From NCBI GenBank assembly GCA_013360875.1, contig JABWAU010000029.1, positions 1 to 33,656 of the forward strand: a DNA stretch of 33,656 nt, in the 5' to 3' direction. Below, piece after piece: positions 16,546-23,616 of this stretch. A model generated the notes under the pieces. It had not been told where the DNA came from. It saw only the letters and a program-made list of their open reading frames with translations, and searched no databases. A program made the translations under genes and the position numbers. Numbering within the stretch: position 1 is the stretch's first letter; the number at the start of each line of letters is the position of its first letter. The stretch comes from Anaerolineales bacterium (GTDB lineage Bacteria; Chloroflexota; Anaerolineae; Anaerolineales; Villigracilaceae).

Positions 16546-17013
16546 ATGACACAAGTTTTATACGGCTCACGGTTGGGCAAACAAGGCAAGATCCGCGTCG
16601 GCTGTTCCGCCGTCATCTTCGATGAAACGCGCACGAACGTACTGCTGACGCGCCGCGCGGACAACGGTCTATGGTGCGTGCCGGGCGGCAGGATGGAATC
16701 GGGTGAGTCCGCGGCGGAGGCGTGTGAAAGGGAGATTTTGGAGGAAACAGGCTTGAGCGTCCGCGTGAAGCGTCTGGTCGGCGTGTACAGCAATCCTGAT
16801 CAACTGGTCATCTATCCCGATGGAGAAAAGGTCCATTTCGTCATCCTCGGTTTCGAAGCAGAGATCATCGGCGGCGAACTCGGCTTGAGCAACGAGACCA
16901 CCGATGCGGGGTTCTTCTCTCTGAAAGAGATCGAGTCAATGCCCATGCACGGCAAACACAAACAGCGCGTTGAAGACGCATGGCTGAACCAGGCCGAGAC
17001 GTTGATCCGATAA
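16546..17013 (+). CDS. Nudix hydrolase
   Basis: This 155-residue protein hydrolyses a nucleoside diphosphate linked to another moiety; the substrate is unknown. The Nudix box fits GX5EX7REUXEEXGU exactly: Gly48, Glu54, Arg62-Glu63, Glu66-Glu67 and Gly69, so the metal-binding glutamates are intact. The preceding segment (VLLTRRADNGLWCVPGG) and following strands (YPDGEKVHFVILGFEAEII) are typical of ADP-ribose or MutT-like members. The start is supported by GGGAGG seven bases upstream of ATG 16546. It is followed by a structured repeat. Confidence 0.92.
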   Translation: MTQVLYGSRLGKQGKIRVGCSAVIFDETRTNVLLTRRADNGLWCVPGGRMESGESAAEACEREILEETGLSVRVKRLVGVYSNPDQLVIYPDGEKVHFVILGFEAEIIGGELGLSNETTDAGFFSLKEIESMPMHGKHKQRVEDAWLNQAETLIR

Positions 17014-17068
17014 ACATCACGAAGGGTAATTCCGCTCAAGGTTGCTTTCAGTCCAACCCTTTGGGACT

Positions 17069-17162
17069 ATCAGTAGATCACGAAAGCGCGTATTAGGCGG
17101 TCTCTACCGCCGTATTTGCGCCAGAGGGCGCAAATTACGCGCTGTTTTCGTGAAGTACTGAC
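17069..17162. repeat. structured dispersed repeat, copy 1 (three-way-junction palindrome)
   Basis: The outer arms ATCAGTAGATCACGAAA and (reverse complement of the right end) GTCAGTACTTCACGAAA differ at three positions. Inside, GCGCGTA pairs with TACGCGC and encloses two hairpins: GGCGG-TCTCTA-CCGCC (17097-17112) and TTTGCGCC-AGAG-GGCGCAAA (17115-17134). The two loops are complementary in four bases. A 6-base direct repeat GACTAT flanks the element (17065-17070 and 17160-17165), a possible target duplication. Copy 2 is at 33562 and a shorter relative is at 30479. Confidence 0.8.
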
Positions 17163-17200
17163 TATGAGCAATATCAATCCCATCACTCATGGAGACGAAC

Positions 17201-17761
17201 ATGCTGGATAAACTTTCTGAAACGTCGAAGAAGTACGCGAACGGCTGGCTGGTGTTTGTTTTGCTTGCGGGATTCCTGTCTTTCAACGCGGTCATCCTGC
17301 CGAGGCAGGAGGTAAAAATCAAATCCGCCTCGGGCGGTACGGGACCGATCGACCTGCAACTCTTTTACACGCCTGAAAAAGTTTATTCGATGGTGGCATC
17401 CTACGGCGAGGAGGGACGCGCCGCGTACCGGACTTTCGAGTTGACAGGGGACATCCTTTACCCCATTATTTATACGTTGTTCTTTGCGCTCGCCATCACG
17501 TGGCTTTTCCAGCGCGGCTTCCCCGGCACGAGTGGAATGCACAAATTCAACATCGTGCCGTTTGGAGCGTGGCTGTTCGACCTATTTGAGAATCTGGGAA
17601 TTGTCGCAATGCTTTCGGTGTACCCGTCAACGCCCGCGCTGCTCGCATGGCTCTCGGCAATCTTCACGCTGGTCAAGTGGCTGTTTGCAGGCGCAAGCGT
17701 CCTTTTGATGCTGGTCGGTTTGATCATGGCTGTGAGGAATGGATTCAAGAAACAGACGTAA
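17201..17761 (+). CDS. integral membrane protein of unknown function, about four helices
   Basis: This 186-residue protein is read from ATG 17201, chosen over 17189 because GGAG precedes it by six bases. Helices lie near the N-terminus (WLVFVLLAGFLSFNAVIL) and around DILYPIIYTLFFALAITWLF, FGAWLFDLFENLGIVAML, and LVKWLFAGASVLLMLVGLIM. A loop after helix 1 contains FYTPEKVYSMVASYGEEGRAAYRTFELTGD. The pattern TPEKVY and the D-x-F-E-N in helix 3 look conserved, but I cannot name the family with confidence. It is the only gene of its unit, closed by a bidirectional terminator. Confidence 0.75.
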   Translation: MLDKLSETSKKYANGWLVFVLLAGFLSFNAVILPRQEVKIKSASGGTGPIDLQLFYTPEKVYSMVASYGEEGRAAYRTFELTGDILYPIIYTLFFALAITWLFQRGFPGTSGMHKFNIVPFGAWLFDLFENLGIVAMLSVYPSTPALLAWLSAIFTLVKWLFAGASVLLMLVGLIMAVRNGFKKQT

Positions 17762-17765
17762 CGCG

Positions 17766-17797
17766 TAGGGGCGGGATGACCCGCCCCTATATTTTTC
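17766..17797. terminator. bidirectional terminator between convergent genes
   Basis: TAGGGGCGGG (17766-17775) pairs with CCCGCCCCTA (17780-17789), loop ATGA, with TATTTTT after it on the plus strand. The right arm contains the stop codon of the minus-strand methyltransferase gene. Confidence 0.85.
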
Positions 17798-18488
17798 TCC
17801 ACCATACGCCCGTGCATTCGGGCAGAATAACCCAGTTGTTCTCCCTCACCTTATCCCCCAATTCATCACCAAAGAAGAAACGAGATAATTCCTCCGCCTC
17901 TTCGATGGATTCGAATTTGTAATCGGTTCTTATCCATTTGTTTTGGAATCTCACCTCGCCCAGCCAGGGATAGAAATCCTTGAGATGTTCCAACTCAATC
18001 GGCGACTCGTTCCCCGTACCCAACGATTCAAACAGGACGATATAACTGCCCCGCCTCAACACGCGTTTCATTTCGCCCAGCCATTTCTCCAACTCAGCCC
18101 GCCACGAGTCGGGATTCCACACCGCGAGGTAACTGACGCTCCAGCCGGAGACGGCGAGGTCGGCGGAGTTATTGGCAATTGGTAATTGGCGGTGGTCGGC
18201 AACTTCCACCTTCCAATTGGACAGTCCGCCTGCCTCCAGTTTCTGACGGCAAACCCGCAGCATCTCCTCCGAGGCATCGAACGCCCGCATGGATTTGGCG
18301 CGCGGCGCAAGCATGACGGCAAGGCGCCCGGTCCCTGCGCCGAGGTCGAGGACATCAAGTCCCTCCACGTTTACGATTTCATCGAGCGCGCGGGGGATGT
18401 TGCCCAGATAATCCTCACGCGAAATGAGCGCTTCATATCGGTCGCCGTCTGTTTGATAGATTTGTCGCTGCTGTTCAGACACGGTCAT
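17787..18488 (-). CDS. class I SAM-dependent methyltransferase
   Basis: This 233-residue protein has a methyltransferase type 11-like fold. Motif I is LDVLDLGAGTGRLAVML (about residues 44-60), the acidic residue after strand 2 is in MRAFDASEEML, and the post-motif strand DLAVSGWSVSYLAVW carries the substrate side. The C-terminal part (FRFF-like region, VILPECTGVWWRKI) is short. Substrate is not predictable; small-molecule methylation is the usual role. GAGGAG lies directly before the start. Transcribed divergently from the YbaK gene across a 51-base gap. Confidence 0.87.
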   Translation of the reverse strand: MTVSEQQRQIYQTDGDRYEALISREDYLGNIPRALDEIVNVEGLDVLDLGAGTGRLAVMLAPRAKSMRAFDASEEMLRVCRQKLEAGGLSNWKVEVADHRQLPIANNSADLAVSGWSVSYLAVWNPDSWRAELEKWLGEMKRVLRRGSYIVLFESLGTGNESPIELEHLKDFYPWLGEVRFQNKWIRTDYKFESIEEAEELSRFFFGDELGDKVRENNWVILPECTGVWWRKI

Positions 18489-18539
18489 CTCCTCACTTAT
18501 TTGCTATACTTGGATAATTCTAATTGATAAAGGTGATAA

Positions 18540-19013
18540 ATGCCTCTCTCCCCATCCGCTCAAAAAATTCAGGATTTGCTCAATTCACTCGGTTATCACT
18601 ACACCGTGATCGAACACGCCGAGTCCACACGCACGGCGCAGGAAGCGGCAGAACGCGCCGGCTGTGAACTCGGTCAGATCGTCAAGTCGTTGATCTTCAG
18701 GGGCAAGGAGTCGGGCAAGCCGGTCATCGTCCTCACGAGCGGGGCGAACCGCGTGGACGAGAAGCGCATCCGTGAGTACGCAGGAGAAGGTATCGGGAAG
18801 GCGGATGCCGATTTTGTAAGAGCAGTAACCGGCTTCGCCATTGGAGGCGTACCGCCCGTCGGGCACGTCCAAAGGATAGAGACGTACATGGACGAGGACT
18901 TCCTGCAATATGAAGTGGTCTGGGCGGCGGCGGGAACCCCCAATGCGATCTTCGAGTTGAAGACGTCCGATCTGCAAAAGATGACGGACGCAAAAATCGT
19001 GCAGGTGAAGTGA
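18540..19013 (+). CDS. YbaK/ProX-type aminoacyl-tRNA deacylase domain protein
   Basis: This 157-residue protein belongs to the YbaK/EbsC/ProXp superfamily, which hydrolyses mischarged aminoacyl-tRNAs in trans. Signatures seen are the N-terminal helix, TAQEAAERAGCELGQIVKSLIFRG with the conserved lysine in IVKSL, VLTSGANRVDEKR, and GFAIGGVPPVGH, the substrate-pocket loop. AAGGTG precedes the ATG at 18540. It overlaps the next gene by four bases (GTGA), so the two are translationally coupled. Which tRNA it clears is not readable. Confidence 0.92.
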   Translation: MPLSPSAQKIQDLLNSLGYHYTVIEHAESTRTAQEAAERAGCELGQIVKSLIFRGKESGKPVIVLTSGANRVDEKRIREYAGEGIGKADADFVRAVTGFAIGGVPPVGHVQRIETYMDEDFLQYEVVWAAAGTPNAIFELKTSDLQKMTDAKIVQVK

Positions 19014-19468
19014 ACGACATTTATAACTATCTGTATTACCACGCGAAGCTCTCGAGCAGCGGCATGCCAACCGCCAAACAAATGAAGGCGGTGGCGGGGG
19101 CAGGCGTGGAGTTGGTCATCAACCTTGCGCCGCACGACGTTCCGAACGCCATACCGAACGAACCCGAACTGGTCGAGTCGCTGGGCATGCAATATATCAA
19201 TATCCCGGTCAATTGGAGTACTCCCACAAGAGACGGCTTGAATATCTTCATGGATGCGATGGACGCCAACAGGGATCGAAAGATCCACGTACATTGTGAA
19301 GCGAATTTCCGCGCCAGCGCGTTCATTACGATATACCGCATTTTGAGACTGGGCTGGAAGCCTGAAGAGGCGTTTGCAGTGATGCACACGATCTGGGACG
19401 AGGACGCCTACCCCGTCTGGAAGATGTTTATCGAGGATGCCTTGAAACGGAGCGCGGACGGCTCGTAG
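19010..19468 (+). CDS. protein-tyrosine-phosphatase-like protein with shortened CX4R loop
   Basis: This 152-residue protein starts at a GTG overlapping the YbaK stop. It has the compact PTP/BLH-type fold: LVINLAPHD near residue 36, INIPVNW near 64, and the P-loop HVHCEANFRASAF. The catalytic motif reads Cys96-EANF-Arg101, one residue shorter than the CX5R of active PTPs. The nucleophile and arginine remain, so either the group uses a variant loop or it binds phosphate without turnover. A general acid may be Asp in one of the preceding loops. The unit ends in a very stable hairpin. Confidence 0.8.
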   Translation: MNDIYNYLYYHAKLSSSGMPTAKQMKAVAGAGVELVINLAPHDVPNAIPNEPELVESLGMQYINIPVNWSTPTRDGLNIFMDAMDANRDRKIHVHCEANFRASAFITIYRILRLGWKPEEAFAVMHTIWDEDAYPVWKMFIEDALKRSADGS

Positions 19469-19473
19469 CGCTC

Positions 19474-19506
19474 AGACCCTAAAGGTCTTCGAGACCTTTA
19501 GGGTCT
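19474..19506 (+). terminator. 15-bp perfect hairpin terminator after the PTP-like gene
   Basis: AGACCCTAAAGGTCT (19474-19488) and AGACCTTTAGGGTCT (19492-19506) pair fully around a TCG loop and are followed by a T/C-rich run. The same arms, split by 68 bases, occur at 11257 and 11337. Confidence 0.8.
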
Positions 19507-19518
19507 TCTCATTTCTAT

Positions 19519-19547
19519 TTGCAATCAGACATTCTTTGTCGTAAAAT
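19519..19547 (+). promoter_or_regulatory. promoter of the tyrosine-catabolic operon
   Basis: TTGCAA (19519-19524), a 17-base spacer and TAAAAT (19542-19547) precede hppD, with AAAGGAGG as ribosome site. No operator palindrome is evident at the start site. Confidence 0.7.
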
Positions 19548-19573
19548 CTTCTCATCTCACCAAAGGAGGCACA

Positions 19574-20707
19574 ATGGCTGTAACCGAAAAACCCGTAAAC
19601 GAAACCCGTCCCATGACCGAGGAGGCGGACTTCCTGCAAATCAAATCCGTTGACCACGTGCATTTCTACGTGGGAAACGCCAAACACACCATGTATTACT
19701 GGTGGAAGGCGTTTGGCTTCAAACCCGTTGCCTACTCCGGACTCGAAACCGGCAACCGCGACTTTGCTTCGTACGTGCTTGAATCGGGGCAGGCGCGGTT
19801 TGTTGTTTCTGCGCCGTACTCACCCTCCAGCCCGCTCGCCGCGCATCACATGGTGCATGGCGACGGCGTCAAGGTCATCGCGCTGGGCGTGGACGACGTG
19901 GAGAAAGCCTGGAAGGAGACCACCGCCCGCGGAGGTAAATCCGCGTGGGGTCCGCGCGAGGAAAAGGACGACCACGGCATCTATCGCACGTCTGCCATCC
20001 ACACGTATGGCGAAACCCTGCACGTCTTCGTGGACCGCGACGATTACAAAGGTGTGTTCGCCCCAACTTACAAGCCGATCCAATACGAAGCCGAATCCAC
20101 CGGGCTTGCCGCCATTGACCACATGGTCGGCAACGTGCAACTCGGCAAGATGAACCATTGGGTCAACTTCTATCATCAAGTGATGGGCTTCCGCCAGTTG
20201 CTGCATTTCGACGACAAGGACATCTCCACCGAATATTCCGCGCTCATGTCCAAGGTGATGCAGAACGGCAACGGGCGCGTCAAGTTCCCCATCAATGAAC
20301 CCGCCGAGGGACGCCGCAAGAGCCAGATCGAGGAATATCTCGATTATTACCTCACGCCCGGCGTCCAGCACATCGCCCTCATCACCGGCGACATCATCAA
20401 GACCGTTGGCGAACTCCGCAAGCGCGGCGTGGAGTTCCTGCGCGTGCCAGACACGTACTACGAAATGCTCCCCGACCGCATCGGCAAGATCAAAGAGGAT
20501 TACAAGGACATCCACCAACTCGGCATCCTCGTGGATCGGGACGACGAAGGCTACCTCCTGCAAATCTTCACGCGTCCCATCCAGGACCGCCCGACCATGT
20601 TCATCGAAGTCATCCAGCGTCACGGCGCAAAGGGATTCGGCAAGGGCAACTTCAAGGCTTTGTTCGAATCCATCGAACTGGAACAGGAACGACGAGGAAA
20701 TCTCTAG
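19574..20707 (+). CDS. hppD: 4-hydroxyphenylpyruvate dioxygenase
   Basis: This 377-residue non-haem iron enzyme converts 4-hydroxyphenylpyruvate, O2 and release of CO2 into homogentisate. It has two vicinal-oxygen-chelate repeats: the N-terminal one starts SVDHVHFYVGNAKHTMYYW, the C-terminal one AIDHMVGNVQLGKMNHWVNFY. The iron ligands are in place: His183, His266 (GVQHIALITGD) and Glu345 (MFIEVIQRHG). The C-terminal gate helix region (GFGKGNFKALFESIELEQ) is complete. AAAGGAGG precedes the ATG. First gene of an operon with a FAH-family hydrolase and homogentisate dioxygenase. Length matches the family. Confidence 0.97.
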   Translation: MAVTEKPVNETRPMTEEADFLQIKSVDHVHFYVGNAKHTMYYWWKAFGFKPVAYSGLETGNRDFASYVLESGQARFVVSAPYSPSSPLAAHHMVHGDGVKVIALGVDDVEKAWKETTARGGKSAWGPREEKDDHGIYRTSAIHTYGETLHVFVDRDDYKGVFAPTYKPIQYEAESTGLAAIDHMVGNVQLGKMNHWVNFYHQVMGFRQLLHFDDKDISTEYSALMSKVMQNGNGRVKFPINEPAEGRRKSQIEEYLDYYLTPGVQHIALITGDIIKTVGELRKRGVEFLRVPDTYYEMLPDRIGKIKEDYKDIHQLGILVDRDDEGYLLQIFTRPIQDRPTMFIEVIQRHGAKGFGKGNFKALFESIELEQERRGNL

Positions 20708-20713
20708 TTGAAA

Positions 20714-20764
20714 GTCAAAGGTCGAAGGTCTAAAGTCAATGATTTGCGACCTTCGACCTTTGAC
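20714..20764. repeat. 17-bp perfect inverted repeat inside the tyrosine operon
   Basis: The arms at 20714-20730 and 20748-20764 are perfect complements with a 17-base loop. The unit begins six bases after the hppD stop and ends 15 bases before the next ATG. No T-run follows. Its sequence (repeats of AAAGGTCGAAGGTC) looks like a dispersed intergenic repeat. It may protect the upstream message or reduce downstream expression. Confidence 0.7.
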
Positions 20765-20779
20765 CTGGAACTCAATACA

Positions 20780-21673
20780 ATGAAATTCGCCACCATCTCC
20801 ACGCTTCGCGCCACGACCCAGCCTGCCCTCGTTATCGAGGACAGAGTCCACACCCTGCCCTTCGCGGACATGTACGCCGTCATGGAAGCCGGCGCCGAAA
20901 AAGCCGCTAAAAAGGCATCGAAGGATTCATTATTGCTCGACGAGGTTAAGTTCCTCTCGCCGCTGAAGCCCTACACATTACGCGATGGATACGCTTTCGA
21001 ACAGCACGTCAAGACCGCCAACAAGAACCGCGGACGGGAAGTGCCGGAGGAATGGTACGAATTCCCGGTCTTTTACTTCACCAACCCCAATGCTGTGTTC
21101 GGTCACGAGGATGCGATTCCCTACCCTCCCTACACCAATGCCATGGACTACGAACTCGAGATCGCGGCGGTGATCGGCAAGCCGGGCATCAACATCAAGC
21201 CCGAAGAAGCGCCCGATTATATTTTTGGCTACACAATCTTCAACGACTGGTCGGCGCGCGACATCCAACGGAAAGAAATGATCGTCGGGTTGGGTCCCGC
21301 CAAAGGCAAGGATTTCGCGTCGGCGTTTGGGCCCGTTATCGTCACGCACGAAGCGATTTCCGATAAAGCGACGGGACGCCCGGGCGTGTACGATCTCGAA
21401 ATGGTCGCGCGCGTCAACGGCAGGGAATTGTCCCGAGGCAACTTCAAGGACATGCACTGGTCGTTCGGAGAGATCATTGCGCGCGTTTCGGATTCAGTGA
21501 TGCTATATCCCGGCGACGTGATCGGCTCCGGCACGGTCGGCACAGGCTGCCTGCTCGAACTGACGAAGTTTCAGGGTCCCTGGCTGAACGAAGGCGACGT
21601 GGTCGAACTGGAGGTCGAACGCATCGGCGTTTTGAGAAACACTGTTGGAAAAAAGAAGTTACTGGTCGAATAA
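20780..21673 (+). CDS. fumarylacetoacetate hydrolase family protein
   Basis: This 297-residue protein is read from ATG 20780; an in-frame start at 20708 would translate the repeat and is rejected. The FAH fold is evident: YALRD-like entry (YTLRDGYAFEQHV), FYFTNPNAVFGHED, the metal-binding glutamates in DYELEIAAVIGK, the aspartate in FGYTIFNDWSARDIQ, KGKDFASAFGPVIVT, and the C-terminal GDVIGSGTVGTGC. In this operon it most likely cleaves fumarylacetoacetate to fumarate and acetoacetate, the last step of homogentisate breakdown. FAH-family enzymes also include decarboxylases and pyruvate hydrolases, so the assignment leans on context. No maleylacetoacetate isomerase gene is nearby. Confidence 0.88.
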   Translation: MKFATISTLRATTQPALVIEDRVHTLPFADMYAVMEAGAEKAAKKASKDSLLLDEVKFLSPLKPYTLRDGYAFEQHVKTANKNRGREVPEEWYEFPVFYFTNPNAVFGHEDAIPYPPYTNAMDYELEIAAVIGKPGINIKPEEAPDYIFGYTIFNDWSARDIQRKEMIVGLGPAKGKDFASAFGPVIVTHEAISDKATGRPGVYDLEMVARVNGRELSRGNFKDMHWSFGEIIARVSDSVMLYPGDVIGSGTVGTGCLLELTKFQGPWLNEGDVVELEVERIGVLRNTVGKKKLLVE

Positions 21674-21687
21674 AAGACGGAGGACCC

Positions 21688-22854
21688 ATGCCCTTTTATC
21701 ACAAACTCGGACAAATCCCCCACAAGCGGCATACGCAATTCAGAAAACCGAACGGCGAATTGTATCGTGAAGAATTGATGGGATTGGAGGGATTTTCGTC
21801 CCTGCAATCCATCCTGTATCACAACTTCATCCCGCCGCGCGTCAAACACGCGGAGGACATCGGTTCGCGCCTCCCGGAAACTGTGGACTTCGGACCGATC
21901 CGTCACCGCGCCTTTGCCACCGCTGACGCGCCGCTGGGAACGGATCCTGTTTCGGCGCGCATTCCGTTACTGGCAAACAGGGACGTGATCCTCGGCGTGG
22001 CGCGCGCCAGCAAAAGCATGGATTATTTTTACCGCAACGCGCAGGCTTATGAAACGTGGTGGGTGCATGAAGGGAGCGGCGTGTTGAAGTCGCAGTTCGG
22101 GAACCTCAAATTCCGCAAAGGCGATTACATCGTCATCCCGTTTGGCACGACCTGGCAAATGCTCCTCGACGACGGTGAAGCGCGCTTTTTCACCATCGAG
22201 AACCCTTCGCAGATCGAGCCGCCGAAACGGTATCGCAATCACTTCGGTCAACTGCTCGAACACGCGCCCTACTGCGAACGCGACATCCGCGTACCCGAAG
22301 AACTGGAAACACATACCGAGCGCGGCGAGTTCGAAGTGCGGATCAAGGTGCGCGATAGATTGTCGAAACACATCCTCGATTATCACCCCTTCGACGTGGT
22401 TGGCTGGGACGGTTATCTGTATCCGTGGATCTTCAACATCGAGGACTTCGAGCCGATCACCGGACGAGTCCACCAGCCGCCGCCGGTGCATCAAACCTTC
22501 GAAGCGCATAACTTCGTAGTGTGTTCGTTCGTGCCGCGCCTCTTCGACTATCACCCGGACGCCATCCCTGCGCCGTACAACCACTCGAACGTGAACTCGG
22601 ACGAGGTGATCTATTACGCCGAAGGCAATTTTATGTCCCGCAAAGGAATTGACCGTTGCGATATATCATTACACCCATACGGACTTCCTCACGGTCCACA
22701 GCCTGGCATGACGGAAGCCAGCATCGGCAAGAAGGAAACGCAGGAACTGGCTGTCATGGTAGACACCTTCTACCCGTTGCACATCACCAAGGAAGCGTTG
22801 GAATACGAGAAGCCCGAGTATCAATCCACATGGATGGAGGGGAGCGGAGAATAA
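21688..22854 (+). CDS. hmgA: homogentisate 1,2-dioxygenase
   Basis: This 388-residue cupin-fold iron enzyme opens the ring of homogentisate to maleylacetoacetate. The N-terminus MPFYHKLGQIPHKRHTQFRKPNGELYREELMG and the region YETWWVHEGSGVLKSQFGNLKFRKGDYIVIPFGTTW match the bacterial short form. The C-terminal half has HQTFEAHNFVVCSFVPRLFDYHPDAIP and NSDEVIYYAEGNF with the downstream His in HPYGLPHGPQPG, which carry the iron-binding residues. It is shorter than the ~430-residue human-type enzyme. GGAGG lies close upstream, 14 bases after the FAH-family gene, making it the third gene of the operon. Confidence 0.93.
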   Translation: MPFYHKLGQIPHKRHTQFRKPNGELYREELMGLEGFSSLQSILYHNFIPPRVKHAEDIGSRLPETVDFGPIRHRAFATADAPLGTDPVSARIPLLANRDVILGVARASKSMDYFYRNAQAYETWWVHEGSGVLKSQFGNLKFRKGDYIVIPFGTTWQMLLDDGEARFFTIENPSQIEPPKRYRNHFGQLLEHAPYCERDIRVPEELETHTERGEFEVRIKVRDRLSKHILDYHPFDVVGWDGYLYPWIFNIEDFEPITGRVHQPPPVHQTFEAHNFVVCSFVPRLFDYHPDAIPAPYNHSNVNSDEVIYYAEGNFMSRKGIDRCDISLHPYGLPHGPQPGMTEASIGKKETQELAVMVDTFYPLHITKEALEYEKPEYQSTWMEGSGE

Positions 22855-22946
22855 TCAGCCATTGGATTTGGACAACGAGGCGATCCATTTGCCTGTAGTG
22901 GACAGTAAGAATCCGGAGAGTCTTTCGTCCATGCACAAAACGCCCA

Positions 22947-23501
22947 ATGAAAAATCTATCGTCGTTTCTGATAAGCGTAATCGGATTACGCGATGCACAT
23001 GGAGAAGGACATTCCGAACGTGTGATGACGCTTTCCACAGGGTTGGGCGGGAAGATCAAATTGACCTCTGCCGAGTTGGATCTGCTCCAATTTTGCGCGC
23101 AGATCCATGATATTGGCAAGATCGCCATCAGCGAGTTTCTCGTCAACAAACCGGGCCGGTTTACCGAAGCCGAACATCTCATGATCCAACACCACGCACA
23201 ATTGGGGGCAAACTTGATCGAAAAACTAAAACTGGACAGGCGTATCCACTTGAGCATCTTGCACCATCACGAAAATTTCGATGGGAGCGGCTACCCCCAT
23301 AAACTTGCAGGCGATCAAATCCCATTCGAGGCAAGGATCATCCGCATCACCGATACCTACGACGCTTTAACCAGTAATCGCGGCTATCGTCCTGCTTATT
23401 CCCACAAAAAAGCGCTGGCAATCATGGAACGCGACCATCATTGCTTCGACGCGGAATTACTCAAGGTCTTCTTCAGAATGCTGCACAGGAGGAAGTATTG
23501 A
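22947..23501 (+). CDS. stand-alone HD-GYP domain protein (cyclic-di-GMP phosphodiesterase type)
   Basis: This 184-residue protein consists almost wholly of an HD-GYP domain. Metal ligands appear in order: His22 (GEGHSERV), His54-Asp55 (IHDIGKIA), His82/His83, His107-His108 (LHHHENFDGSGYP), with GYP at 115-117 and Asp136. HD-GYP enzymes cleave cyclic-di-GMP; full motifs suggest activity. There is no ribosome site at the ATG, and the +2 frame stays open just upstream (from 22862), so a frameshift or loss of an N-terminal sensory part is possible. The window holds no intact GGDEF partner. It follows hmgA by 92 bases and may share its transcript. Confidence 0.85.
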   Translation: MKNLSSFLISVIGLRDAHGEGHSERVMTLSTGLGGKIKLTSAELDLLQFCAQIHDIGKIAISEFLVNKPGRFTEAEHLMIQHHAQLGANLIEKLKLDRRIHLSILHHHENFDGSGYPHKLAGDQIPFEARIIRITDTYDALTSNRGYRPAYSHKKALAIMERDHHCFDAELLKVFFRMLHRRKY

Positions 23502-23533
23502 TTTCGATGCGGCTGAGAATGGCGACTTTTCTC

Positions 23534-23563
23534 TTGTTCCCGACAATCCATTTGGCATAAAAT
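23534..23563 (+). promoter_or_regulatory. putative promoter of the serine hydrolase gene
   Basis: TTGTTC (23534-23539), an 18-base spacer and TAAAAT (23558-23563). A 7-bp hairpin (23580-23601, CGACGGG/CCCGTCG) and then GGAGG follow before the ATG at 23617. The hairpin could end readthrough from the HD-GYP gene or act in the leader. Confidence 0.45.
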
Positions 23564-23616
23564 AGAGAAGACAACATACCGACGGGCGATAATTCCCGTC
23601 GTTTTGCGGAGGCGCA

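Noticed and set aside
19820-20851. 343-codon minus-strand frame opposite hppD
   Set aside because: It is antisense to a complete HPPD gene with all iron ligands; long shadow frames are expected at this GC content.
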